A DNA stretch of 64,000 nt from Cypionkella sinensis (GTDB lineage Bacteria; Pseudomonadota; Alphaproteobacteria; Rhodobacterales; Rhodobacteraceae): positions 1,178,001 through 1,242,000 of the forward strand of contig NZ_JBHRTO010000001.1 of assembly GCF_042646385.1 (NCBI RefSeq), given 5' to 3'. The position numbers and the translations under genes were made by a program. Of this stretch, positions 1-7,624 are shown one piece after another (positions within the stretch are counted from its first letter, which is position 1; every line of letters starts with the position of its first letter). The notes under the pieces were generated by a model. The model did no database searches. It was not told the DNA's origin and was given only the letters and a program-made list of their open reading frames with translations.

Positions 1-170
1 GCCTCGGTTTCGCCGTTGTAGATCACCCAGCGGCGTTTGGCATCTGCGGTCTGGTAATAGATATTGCCCTGCTCATCCTCGCCAACTTTCTGGCCTCGGC
101 GCGCGGTAAAGATCTGGGTGCCCAAAGTCTGGCTGTTCCACCAGGTCAACAGTCGCTTGAGGAAATACAT
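1..170 (-). CDS. NDUFA12-like complex I accessory subunit (3' end cut off)
   Basis: The reading frame begins at the ATG complementary to 168-170 and runs off the left edge, so only the first 56 or so residues are visible. They read MYFLKRLLTWWNSQTLGT, then a GxKVGEDEQGNIYYQ stretch and RRWVIYNGE. This is the conserved core of the NDUFA12 (17.2 kDa / B17.2) family, a small peripheral subunit of NADH:ubiquinone oxidoreductase found in mitochondria and alphaproteobacteria. The WVIYNGE segment and the GEDEQGNxYY segment are the diagnostic parts. The C-terminal half lies outside the window. The partial length is the only real uncertainty. Confidence 0.85.
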   Translation of the reverse strand, partial: MYFLKRLLTWWNSQTLGTQIFTARRGQKVGEDEQGNIYYQTADAKRRWVIYNGETE

Positions 171-275
171 GTAAGCCTCCGCAGGGGTTTCGTCTGATAT
201 GGCCGATTGGCGCGGCAAGGTCTAGAGCCGATCTACATTCACGCGCTTGCTTGCGCAGAGGTCCGGGCGGAAACA

Positions 276-294
276 GGAAACGCATCGCGTTTCC
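276..294. terminator. Hairpin between NDUFA12-like gene and mutase-like gene
   Basis: GGAAACGC, a three-base loop and GCGTTTCC form a perfect 8-bp stem. It lies downstream of the mutase-like gene that ends at 501 on the minus strand. There is no clear T-run, so a role in termination is inferred from position. The rest of 171-500 holds a GC-rich dispersed repeat and no convincing gene. Confidence 0.4.
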
Positions 295-350
295 CCGCAC
301 GCGTGGGCGGTGTCGCCCTGTAGTCAGTGCCGCAAGAAACCCCCTGAGGC

Positions 351-432
351 CAGTGTCCGACCCGGCGGGCGAGAAGCGCCCGCCATGGGCGGGTCGGGCG
401 CTGGCCGGGCCTTTGGGGCCCGGCGGTTTCAG
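351..432. repeat. Dispersed intergenic repeat, type B copy 1
   Basis: This GC-rich segment contains nested inverted repeats around GCGCCCGCCATGGGCGG. It matches 48929-49012 over about 80 bp, sharing GGCGGGCGAGAAGCGC, then CATGGGC, then the TTTGGG-centred hairpin and a GGTTTCAG-like end. It is intergenic in both places. I saw no copy inside the island. Confidence 0.7.
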
Positions 433-500
433 TCGCACGTGTATCACGTGGCGAAGGCGATGGCCTTCGCCAGATTGTCCGGGATGACTGTCGATCCGCT

Positions 501-2357
501 CTAGGGGGAACGCAGGCCACGGGCTGCAATCTGCTGCAAGATCGGCAGAAGTTCGGCGGCCTCGCGGCAGACAAGCGCGCCTTCGGCGGCGAGTTGCGCG
601 CCCACGTCCTGCGGCAGCGAGGAATTCGAGCCTTCGGGGATCTGGTTCAGCCGTCCGCCGATCAGGATCGGGGTGCTGAGGCCGTGTTGGTCAAGGCCCG
701 CGCGCAGGGCTTGGTAATAGCTGAGTGCGACGCCGTTATAGGTGGAAATCGCAATGGCGTCGGGGGATTGACTGAGGGTTTGGGCGATCAGCTTGTCGGG
801 GTCGGTCGAGGTGCCGCCATCCAGCGCCGTGGCGCCGATCTGGTGCAGCATCTCGTCGATCAGCATCTTGCCGTGTTCATGCACATCCGAGGTGGCGACG
901 AGAACGCGCAGGTTGATCTGCGGCGGCTGCGCGCCAAGTGCGGCTTTGGCCAGATGGGCGATTTCTTGCAGGATGGTGGCGGGAACGATGGGCGTGCGCC
1001 CGCCCATGATGCGGGGGTTTGGGGTGCCCGCGCCATAGGCGGATTCGATGCGGCGACCGCCCAGGCGGCGCAGCGAGAGCAGGCATTCGAACGGGTCTTG
1101 CGTATCAATCCCCGCCTCGGTCAGGCCGTGCCAGAGGTTCTGGCGGAAGGCTGCAGCGCCTTGGCGCAGGGTTTGCGACAGGGCCGCGACGGCGGCGGGG
1201 TCGATCAGCGGCTGCCATGGATCGGACATTTCGATCAGGCGACCTGCGAAAAGCTGCGCCTCGATCACCTCGTCCACTTCCGGGATGCGCTGGTTTTCGG
1301 TGACGGGCACCGGGTTGATGGCGTGGCCGGTGGGGTGCAGGCGCTGGCCGAGGGCATCGACCATCAGGTAAGCCGAAAGTGCCGCCCAGTTCTGCGCCGG
1401 GGTGCCGCGATAGGAAGTGGTGTTGCCGTAGATCATCGTGCCGGGGCTGGCACCTTCGGCATGCAGGGCGTGCTGGAAGGCGAGGCGCGCGAGTGGATCG
1501 CTGAAGTGGTGGCCAAAGGCATGGCCGATGGGCGCACCGATCAGGGCGGCGATGTCACGCTCCACCAGGATCATCCCCAAAGCGTTGGCAAGATCGGTGA
1601 ATTGCGCGGCAAAACCGTCGTCGATGTTGGAATGCACCATCACCGGGCGGCTTTGTGCGGCGATCAGGCCAAGGGCTGTGACGGTGGCCGTGGTGGCTTC
1701 GATATCGTCGTCATGGCCGGGGACACGGAAGGTGAAGTATTGGCCAAGGTTGCCGATGGCGGTGGCACCTGCGGCGAGGGCGGCTTGGGTGTTTTCCAAG
1801 GCGGCGGGGAAGCCGAGGACGAAATCGCCGAAATGGGCGGCGACGGGGGCGGCGTTAGCGAGGGCTGCGAAATCTTCCGGGGTGGGCAGAATCATCCCCG
1901 TGCCGCGTTGGGCGCGGGCGCGGATGGCGCGGGGCAACGCCATCGACCAATCCAGACACAGGCCGTAGCGATCCACCCGCGTGCCTTGGGCATCGCAGGC
2001 GGCCCAGATCTCGTGATAGGCGCGGATGCTTTTGGCGGGGTCGCGAAAGCCGATCTGGGCATGCTGCATCACGCGGCCCTGCGCAATTGCCGCGCGTTTG
2101 TAGTCGAGTTCTGAGGGCGTGTCGTAATGCGTCAGGAAGGCCGAGGGGCCAGTTTGCCATGTTTGGCCGAGTTTGCGGCCGTCGGCGAGAAGGTCTGCGC
2201 CTTTCGGCAGATCGGGTTCGGGGAGAAGGTCGCTGCGTTGCATGGCGGGATGATTGGGCAGATCGGCGGGGCTTGCAATGGGGAAGGATTGGGTTTTTCG
2301 CCACGCCACCAAGGGATTGATCCGAGGCGGCGCAACGCTGAAATGCTCTGATGCCAT
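501..2357 (-). CDS. Cobalamin-binding mutase-like protein
   Basis: The frame is open from 2576, but its first 73 codons run through a dispersed repeat, so the ATG at 2357 is the likelier start, giving 618 residues. The C-terminal part, from about residue 460, contains DVHEHGKML, a match to the DxHxxG B12-binding motif with its lower-ligand histidine (near residue 488), followed by GATALDGGTSTDP and a late ILIGGRL strand. This is the flavodoxin-like fold of methylmalonyl-CoA and glutamate mutases. The N-terminal 400 residues look like the matching TIM-barrel catalytic half (GNTTSYRGTPAQNWAAL, HPTGHAINPVPVTE). The substrate is not evident: the active-site signatures of methylmalonyl-CoA or ethylmalonyl-CoA mutase were not recognised. 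The closest general resemblance is to fused glutamate or lysine mutase-type proteins. It stands alone, followed by a hairpin. Confidence 0.65.
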   Translation of the reverse strand: MASEHFSVAPPRINPLVAWRKTQSFPIASPADLPNHPAMQRSDLLPEPDLPKGADLLADGRKLGQTWQTGPSAFLTHYDTPSELDYKRAAIAQGRVMQHAQIGFRDPAKSIRAYHEIWAACDAQGTRVDRYGLCLDWSMALPRAIRARAQRGTGMILPTPEDFAALANAAPVAAHFGDFVLGFPAALENTQAALAAGATAIGNLGQYFTFRVPGHDDDIEATTATVTALGLIAAQSRPVMVHSNIDDGFAAQFTDLANALGMILVERDIAALIGAPIGHAFGHHFSDPLARLAFQHALHAEGASPGTMIYGNTTSYRGTPAQNWAALSAYLMVDALGQRLHPTGHAINPVPVTENQRIPEVDEVIEAQLFAGRLIEMSDPWQPLIDPAAVAALSQTLRQGAAAFRQNLWHGLTEAGIDTQDPFECLLSLRRLGGRRIESAYGAGTPNPRIMGGRTPIVPATILQEIAHLAKAALGAQPPQINLRVLVATSDVHEHGKMLIDEMLHQIGATALDGGTSTDPDKLIAQTLSQSPDAIAISTYNGVALSYYQALRAGLDQHGLSTPILIGGRLNQIPEGSNSSLPQDVGAQLAAEGALVCREAAELLPILQQIAARGLRSP

Positions 2358-2383
2358 CGGTGCAGGCTGTTGAGGTGAAGACC

Positions 2384-2580
2384 TAACCGACAAAAAACTC
2401 TGCGGGGCAGAGTTTTTCGGTGAGTTGCTCATTAGGCCGGAGGCCGTTTGAGCAAGGGGAGTTGGGCAGCCAGCCGACATTTGGGAAATCGGGGCGCGCC
2501 TGACTGGCGGGCGCGGAAACGTGCCTGCCGGGGGCAGGCAGGCGCGGCCCGATTTGTCGCGGGACAAATCGGGCAAAAAC
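2384..2580. repeat. Dispersed intergenic repeat, type A copy 1
   Basis: It shares an ordered series of blocks with 4938-5108: a CTCTGC/GCAGAGTTTTTCGGTGAGTTG stem region, a GGC(T/C)GGA(A/G)GCCG block, GGGGCAGC/CAGCC, AATCGGGGCGCGCC and a closing GGGACAAATCGGGCAA block. The element covers the false N-terminal extension of the mutase-like gene. It behaves like a palindromic intergenic repeat unit of this genome. Confidence 0.7.
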
Positions 2581-2615
2581 GATCACCGTTGCGCCTGTTC
2601 ATCGAGTGAAATAGC

Positions 2616-2645
2616 GAAAGCCCCGGCGCTTTCGCCGAGGCTTTC
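2616..2645 (-). terminator. Terminator-like hairpin after clpX
   Basis: The arms GAAAGCCCCGGCG and CGCCGAGGCTTTC pair over 13 bp with one mismatch around a 4-base loop, 28 bases past the clpX stop codon. This is consistent with a factor-independent terminator for the minus-strand gene. Confidence 0.6.
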
Positions 2646-2673
2646 TAACACAATACGATGCAAGCGGCGGTGA

Positions 2674-3939
2674 TCAACCCGCCGTCGCAGGCTCTTTCTT
2701 CTTCGCTTCGGCATGCACCAGCAAGGGTGCGGCGCCATTGGTCACGGCTTCTTCGTTCACCACAACTTCTTCCACATCATCCATGCCCGGCAGTTCGAAC
2801 ATGGTGTTCAGCAGGATGCCTTCCATGATCGACCGCAGGCCACGCGCGCCGGTTTTGCGTTTGATGGCGCGGTTGGCGATGGCCGAGAGCGCGTCGGGCG
2901 TGAAGGTCAGTTTGGTGCCTTCGATGTCGAACAGGCGCTGGTATTGCTTGACCAGAGCATTCTTCGGCTCGGTCAGAATGGTGATCAGCGCGGCCTCGTC
3001 CAGATCGGTCAGGGTGGCAATCACCGGCAGACGGCCAACAAATTCCGGGATCAGGCCGAATTTCAACAGATCTTCCGGCTCCAACTCTTGGAACAATTCG
3101 CCCGCGCCGCGCTCTTCCGGGTCTTTCACCGCCGCGCCAAAGCCGATGGCCGAGCCTTTGCCGCGTTGCGCGATGATCTTCTCAAGCCCCGAGAACGCCC
3201 CGCCACAGATGAACAGGATGTTGGTGGTATCCACTTGCAGGAATTCCTGCTGCGGATGCTTGCGCCCACCTTGCGGCGGCACCGAAGCGACGGTGCCTTC
3301 CATGATCTTGAGCAGTGCCTGCTGCACGCCCTCGCCCGACACGTCACGGGTGATCGAGGGGTTGTCCGACTTGCGGGTGATCTTGTCGACCTCGTCGATA
3401 TAGACGATGCCGCGCTGCGCCCGCTCGACGTTGTATTCGCTGGCTTGCAGCAGTTTCAGGATGATGTTTTCCACATCTTCGCCGACATAGCCCGCTTCTG
3501 TCAGCGTCGTGGCATCGGCCATGGTGAAGGGCACGTCGAGAATGCGCGCCAAGGTCTGCGCCAGCAGGGTCTTGCCGCAGCCGGTGGGGCCGATCAACAG
3601 GATGTTGGATTTCGACAGCTCGATATCGGTCTTGCTGGCGTGGTTCAGGCGTTTGTAGTGGTTGTGCACCGCCACCGACAACACGCGCTTGGCGTGGATC
3701 TGACCGATGACATAATCATCCAGCACCTTGCAGATATCGCGCGGCGTCGGCACGCCATCGGTGGTTTTCAGCCCGGTGGTCTTGGTTTCTTCGCGGATGA
3801 TGTCCATGCACAGCTCGACACATTCATCGCAGATGAAAACGGTCGGGCCGGCGATCAGCTTGCGGACCTCATGCTGGCTTTTGCCGCAGAAGGAACAGTA
3901 GAGCGTATTCTTGCTGTCGCTGCCGGAATTGTTCGCCAT
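2674..3939 (-). CDS. clpX: ClpX, ATP-dependent Clp protease unfoldase subunit
   Basis: This 421-residue protein has the full ClpX layout. An N-terminal zinc-binding domain carries CSFCGKSQ near residue 15 and FICDECVELC near 35. The AAA+ domain follows, with Walker A GPTGCGKT, Walker B IVYIDEVDKI and the GFGA-type pore and IGF loops. ClpX forms a hexamer that unfolds tagged substrates and feeds them to ClpP. The gene lies downstream of clpP on the same strand, the usual order, 143 bp apart. The start at 3939 gives the standard MANNSGSDSKN-type N-terminus. Identification is secure. Confidence 0.98.
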   Translation of the reverse strand: MANNSGSDSKNTLYCSFCGKSQHEVRKLIAGPTVFICDECVELCMDIIREETKTTGLKTTDGVPTPRDICKVLDDYVIGQIHAKRVLSVAVHNHYKRLNHASKTDIELSKSNILLIGPTGCGKTLLAQTLARILDVPFTMADATTLTEAGYVGEDVENIILKLLQASEYNVERAQRGIVYIDEVDKITRKSDNPSITRDVSGEGVQQALLKIMEGTVASVPPQGGRKHPQQEFLQVDTTNILFICGGAFSGLEKIIAQRGKGSAIGFGAAVKDPEERGAGELFQELEPEDLLKFGLIPEFVGRLPVIATLTDLDEAALITILTEPKNALVKQYQRLFDIEGTKLTFTPDALSAIANRAIKRKTGARGLRSIMEGILLNTMFELPGMDDVEEVVVNEEAVTNGAAPLLVHAEAKKKEPATAG

Positions 3940-4048
3940 GGGTATCCTCTAGCCCTGCGCCCCGAGTGGGCGTTTGAAGGAAGTGTAGGCCAAGGCCCAA
4001 ACCTCCACAATCCGAAAGTGCCCAACCTTGGGGGTGTGGGCCGAAACT

Positions 4049-4079
4049 GCCGCCGAGGGTCGCGCCCCCGGCGGCGGTT
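4049..4079 (-). terminator. GC-rich hairpin between clpP and clpX
   Basis: CCGCCG and CGGCGG arms flank a GC-rich loop directly after the clpP stop at 4083, and on the minus strand clpX begins about 110 bases later. It may attenuate read-through from clpP into clpX. There is no long T-run. Confidence 0.4.
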
Positions 4080-4082
4080 TGC

Positions 4083-4712
4083 TTATTTCACTTCGTCAAC
4101 CTTGCCACGGCTTTCGAGGATTTCGTCAATCAGGCCCCAAGCCTTGGCATCTTCGGCGGACATGAAGTTGTCACGCTCCAGCGCTGCCTCAACCGTTTCG
4201 TAGTCATTGCCGGTGTGCTTGACATAGATTTCATTCAGGCGGCGCTTCAGCTTTTCGGTTTCGCGCGCGTGAATCATGATGTCGGTGGCTTGGCCCTGAT
4301 AGCCGCCCGAGGGCTGGTGGACCATGACGCGGCTGTTCGGCAGGCTGAACCGCATGCCCTTTTCACCAGCTTGCAGCAACAGCGAGCCCATCGAGGCCGC
4401 CTGCCCGATCACCAGGGTCGAGACCTTGGGGCGGATGTATTGCATGGTGTCGTAGATCGACAGCCCGCTGGTCACAACGCCGCCGGGGCTGTTGATATAC
4501 ATCGAGATTTCCTTTGAGGGATTCTCGGCCTCAAGGAACAGAAGCTGGGCGCAGATCAGCGACGACATGCCGTCATGCACTGGCCCTGCCAGGAAAATGA
4601 TGCGCTCTTTCAGCATACGGCTGAAAATGTCATAGGCGCGTTCGCCGCGGCTGGTCTGTTCGACCACCATCGGCACGAGGGTATTCATATAGTGGTCAAC
4701 TGGATCGCGCAT
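4083..4712 (-). CDS. clpP: ClpP, ATP-dependent Clp protease proteolytic subunit
   Basis: This 209-residue protein is a standard-length ClpP serine peptidase. The catalytic triad is visible as Ser107 in GQAASMGS, His132 in MVHQPSGG and Asp181 in ERDNFMSA. The N-terminus after a short propeptide reads TLVPMVVEQTSRGERAYDIF, which is typical. ClpP forms a double heptamer ring that degrades proteins delivered by ClpX or ClpA. The gene is upstream of clpX on the same strand. The start at 4712 gives a leader of about nine residues. Confidence 0.98.
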   Translation of the reverse strand: MRDPVDHYMNTLVPMVVEQTSRGERAYDIFSRMLKERIIFLAGPVHDGMSSLICAQLLFLEAENPSKEISMYINSPGGVVTSGLSIYDTMQYIRPKVSTLVIGQAASMGSLLLQAGEKGMRFSLPNSRVMVHQPSGGYQGQATDIMIHARETEKLKRRLNEIYVKHTGNDYETVEAALERDNFMSAEDAKAWGLIDEILESRGKVDEVK

Positions 4713-4937
4713 GGAAACCTGCCTGTTGGTCCGTGGAACTGTTGTAATCGCCGGATGCTTTCCAGAGTCTTAGTGTTGCGCGCCGGGGGGTGCAAGGGCA
4801 CCTGGGGCGGATTGGCACATCGGGCGAAGGGTTGCGTTGGGGGTGTGCTGAAGATTTGGACGAAGCTATATGATCAGCCACAGGCAAGTAGGGTGAGGCG
4901 GGCACGATTTCAACGCACCAAAGGCCAGGTCGTTATG

Positions 4938-5108
4938 ACCGAACCGAGCAAAAATTCTGCGGAGCAGAGTTTTTCGGTGAGTTGCGCGTAAGGCTGGAAG
5001 CCGTCGCGCAAAGGAGTGTGGGGCAGCAAGCCATCGCTTTGAAAATCGGGGCGCGCCCGACTGGGCGGGCAGGGCCGGGCAGTTTTGTTTGGGAACAAAT
5101 CGGGCAAG
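4938..5108. repeat. Dispersed intergenic repeat, type A copy 2
   Basis: This is the second copy of the 2384-2580 element, with the same block order: CTGCGGAGCAGAGTTTTTCG, GGCTGGAAGCC, GGGGCAGC, AATCGGGGCGCGCC and GGGAACAAATCGGGCAAG. It fills most of the 406-bp gap 4713-5118 between clpP and the histidine kinase gene. I see no gene in that gap. Confidence 0.7.
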
Positions 5109-5118
5109 AAGAACACCC

Positions 5119-6444
5119 CTACCGCGCCACCGAAATCTCGGCGCGCAAACCGCCCAAACGCTCGCTTTCGCCCAGACGCAAGGCGCCGCCGTGACTGCGC
5201 GCAATGTCGGACGCGATCGACAGGCCCAGACCAACGCCGCCGCCTTTGTTGGGGTTGCGCGCAGCATCCAGCCGCTTGAACGGCTCTAGCGCCTCATCGC
5301 GGCGATCCTTGGCAATGCCGGGGCCGTCATCCTCCACCACAAAACGCAACGCGCGTTCGGACACTTGCAGGCTGACCTCGACATGCTCGGCATGGCGCAC
5401 GGCATTGCCGATCAGGTTCTCCAGCGCACGGGTGATCGCCTGCGGGCGCAGCTTGGCACTATCCAGCGGATCGCTGGCCGCGAGCGTGACGTTCTGGCCC
5501 AGTCGGCGGGCGTTCTCGACGACATGCTGCAGCAAGGCCGTGGGATCGACGTTCTCGGCTTCTTCCATCGCATCGCCACGCGCGAAGGACAGGAATTCAT
5601 CCACCAACCGCTCCATATCCGCAACATCCTGTTGCAGCGCGCGGGTCTCGTCATCCTCGGGCAGGAACGACAGGCCCAGCTTCAACCGCGTCAACGGCGT
5701 GCGCAGATCATGGCTGACGCCCGACAACATCTGCGTGCGCGATTCGATCTGGCGCTCGATCCGGGCGCGCATGTTCAGAAACGCATTGCCCGCCGCCCGC
5801 ACCTCGGTCGCCCCGCGCGGGGTGTATTTCAGCGTCTGGCCCTTGCCGAAAGCCTCGGCAGCGCGGGCCAGTCTGGTGATCGGGCTAAGCTGATTGCGCA
5901 GGAAGATATAGGCGATGAAGGTCATCAAGGCCGAGGTGAACACCATCCACACCAGCAACTGATGCGGATTGCTGGCGGAAATGCGTGAGCGTTTGATCTC
6001 GATCAGCAGCGGGCCTTTGTTGGTATCCAGATAAACCCGTGCCGCCAGCGGATTGCTGGTCAGATCCACCGCGCGCACGCCCGACAACCGATCATAGAGG
6101 GTGAAGGTCACGGAACGGCCCGCGTAATCAAACCAGGCACGGCTGTCGGCCTGCGGCACCTCTGCCGGATCCAGCGGGAATGTCAGCCCCAGATCAAGAC
6201 CCCGCGTCAGATCCAGCGCCGCCGCTTTGGCCTGCGCCACAGTCGCCACCGCCTCGACCCGGTCGCGAATATAGCGGATTTCAATACTGACGCCGCCGGT
6301 CATCTGCCGCGTCACCCCATCGAAATGCCGCTGGATGAAGGCGATCGACACGATCAACTGCACCACCACCACCGGCAGCACCAGAATAAGGGCGGCACGG
6401 CCAAAAAGGCTGCGGGGCAAAAAGGGCTTGAGGCGGCTCGACAT
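5119..6444 (-). CDS. EnvZ-type sensor histidine kinase
   Basis: The ATG at 6444 is chosen because upstream codons run back through the promoter and start of the divergent hydrolase gene. The 441-residue protein opens with a transmembrane segment (FGRAALILVLPVVVVQLIVS), then a periplasmic sensor region of about 120 residues. A second membrane segment (LLVWMVFTSALMTFIAYIF) leads to a HAMP region. The HisKA H-box is LSGVSHDLRTPL with the phosphorylated histidine near residue 245. The HATPase domain shows the N box (NLIGNAVRHA), G1 (DDGPGI) and G2 (GVGLGLSIA). It is of the EnvZ/OmpR class. No response regulator gene lies beside it here, so its partner must be elsewhere. Confidence 0.9.
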   Translation of the reverse strand: MSSRLKPFLPRSLFGRAALILVLPVVVVQLIVSIAFIQRHFDGVTRQMTGGVSIEIRYIRDRVEAVATVAQAKAAALDLTRGLDLGLTFPLDPAEVPQADSRAWFDYAGRSVTFTLYDRLSGVRAVDLTSNPLAARVYLDTNKGPLLIEIKRSRISASNPHQLLVWMVFTSALMTFIAYIFLRNQLSPITRLARAAEAFGKGQTLKYTPRGATEVRAAGNAFLNMRARIERQIESRTQMLSGVSHDLRTPLTRLKLGLSFLPEDDETRALQQDVADMERLVDEFLSFARGDAMEEAENVDPTALLQHVVENARRLGQNVTLAASDPLDSAKLRPQAITRALENLIGNAVRHAEHVEVSLQVSERALRFVVEDDGPGIAKDRRDEALEPFKRLDAARNPNKGGGVGLGLSIASDIARSHGGALRLGESERLGGLRAEISVAR

Positions 6445-6486
6445 AGCGGCAAGGTTAGCGGCGACGGGGCAGGATGGGAAGCCGGG

Positions 6487-7362
6487 ATGCAGGTTGCAGC
6501 AGGCGTGTGGCGGATCAGGGCGGATAACCCCAGCCCGATGACCGGCAGCGGCACCAACAGCTATGTGCTGATCGGGCCAGAGGGTGCGGTGGTGATTGAC
6601 CCCGGCCCTGCCCTGCCCGCGCATCTCGCGGCTTTGCGCGCCGCCTTGGGTGCGTCCCCCGTGCGGGCCGTGCTGCTGACGCATCCGCATCTGGATCATT
6701 CATCACTGGTGCCGGCGCTAAAGGCCGAGACCGGGGCGCAGGTATATGGATTCGGCACAGCGCAAGCAGGGCGCTCGGCGGTGATGACGCGGTTGGCCGA
6801 TGCGGGCCTGCGTGGGGGTGGCGAAGGCGTGGATACCGCCTTTGCGCCCGATGCCACTGTCGGCGATGGCGAGATGCTGCACCTCGCGGGTTTGCAGATC
6901 GGCGCGATCCACACCCCCGGCCATATGGGCGCGCATCTGTGCTTTGCGCTGGGGGATGTGCTGTTCAGCGGTGATCATGTGATGGGTTGGGCCAGCACGC
7001 TGATCTCACCGCCCGACGGCGATATGGCGCAGTATATGGCCTCGTTGGCGAAACTGGCGGCGCGGCGCTGGCAGCAATTCCTGCCGGGGCATGGCGAGGC
7101 CATCGCCGACCCCGCCGCACGTCTGGCCGAACTGGCCGCCCACCGCCGCGCCCGCGAAGCCGCGATTGTGGGCGCCCTGCGCCACGCCCCCGCCCGCCCC
7201 GCCGAACTGGCCGCACAACTTTACACCGACACAGCCCCCGCCCTGCTGCCCGCAGCCGCCCGCAACATTCTTGCGCATCTTATTGATCTGCATGGCAGAA
7301 ATATCGTGACCACCCAAGATCCGCTCGGCGCGGAGGCGATTTTCAAAATCATGCCCGCTTAG
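6487..7362 (+). CDS. MBL-fold metallo-hydrolase
   Basis: The start at 6487 gives MQVAAGVWRIRADNPSPMT, the normal beginning of LACTB2-like proteins; earlier in-frame starts overlap the divergent kinase gene. The 291-residue product has the metal-binding motif THPHLDH (residues 65-71), a later TPGHMGAH, the SGDHVMG aspartate motif and LPGHGEA. A C-terminal winged-helix-like tail of about 75 residues (LAELAAHRRAREAAIVGAL onward) is also typical of that group. The substrate is unknown. It is divergent from the kinase gene with 42 bp between starts. Confidence 0.88.
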   Translation: MQVAAGVWRIRADNPSPMTGSGTNSYVLIGPEGAVVIDPGPALPAHLAALRAALGASPVRAVLLTHPHLDHSSLVPALKAETGAQVYGFGTAQAGRSAVMTRLADAGLRGGGEGVDTAFAPDATVGDGEMLHLAGLQIGAIHTPGHMGAHLCFALGDVLFSGDHVMGWASTLISPPDGDMAQYMASLAKLAARRWQQFLPGHGEAIADPAARLAELAAHRRAREAAIVGALRHAPARPAELAAQLYTDTAPALLPAAARNILAHLIDLHGRNIVTTQDPLGAEAIFKIMPA

Positions 7363-7426
7363 CTGCATTTTTCTGCACTGCCCCCCTTGCCGCCCCCAAA
7401 CACCCTTGCTATAGACCGCCTCGTGT

Positions 7427-7501
7427 TCCGGCGTAGCTCAGCGGTAGAGCAAGCGACTGTTAATCGCTTGGCCGTAGGTTCGATCCCTACCGCCGGAGCC
7501 A
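7427..7501 (+). tRNA. tRNA-Asn (anticodon GUU)
   Basis: The acceptor arms TCCGGCG (7427-7433) and CGCCGGA (7491-7497) pair fully. The anticodon loop CTGTTAA carries GTT, the T-loop is GGTTCGATCC, and the 3' end GCCA is encoded in the DNA. It is the insertion target of the island: the last 17 bases plus one following A are repeated at the far end. Confidence 0.97.
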
Positions 7502-7502
7502 A
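7485..7502. other. attL: tRNA-Asn 3' end, left island boundary
   Basis: CCCTACCGCCGGAGCCAA, the end of the tRNA gene plus one base, recurs exactly at 47044-47061. Insertion at tRNA 3' ends, leaving a direct repeat, is standard for tyrosine-recombinase elements. Confidence 0.9.
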
Positions 7503-7529
7503 ATCACCACGCAAGTTGTTGATTTGGAT

Positions 7530-7546
7530 GGAAAACTAGGTTTTCC
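7530..7546. terminator. Hairpin after tRNA-Asn
   Basis: GGAAAAC and GTTTTCC form a perfect 7-bp stem with a three-base loop, 29 bases past the tRNA. It could end tRNA transcription, although it belongs to the inserted element. Confidence 0.45.
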
Positions 7547-7556
7547 CACACTGCAG

Positions 7557-7579
7557 TGTATCACAGCACTGTATCACAG
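7557..7579. repeat. Tandem TGTATCACAG motifs, left end of island
   Basis: Two copies of TGTATCACAG lie at 7557-7566 and 7570-7579, and the same ten bases occur at 46966-46975 near the other end. They are plausible arm-type binding sites for the recombinase. The function is inferred from their placement only. Confidence 0.5.
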
Positions 7580-7624
7580 GAAATCCAACCTGCGCGGCTG
7601 TCGTCCTTTTTGAAGGCGACATAG

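Noticed and set aside
2358..2576. 73-codon N-terminal extension of the mutase-like protein
   Set aside because: It is encoded by a dispersed repeat that recurs in an intergenic region elsewhere in the window.
594..4203. Long plus-strand open frames opposite the mutase-like gene and clpX (506 and 496 codons)
   Set aside because: They are antisense shadows of well-supported minus-strand genes, a common effect of high GC. Their translations have no domain features.
4083..4712. Possible loss of the ClpP catalytic aspartate
   Set aside because: Alignment by eye with E. coli ClpP places the catalytic Asp in the ERDNF segment, where Asp181 is present.
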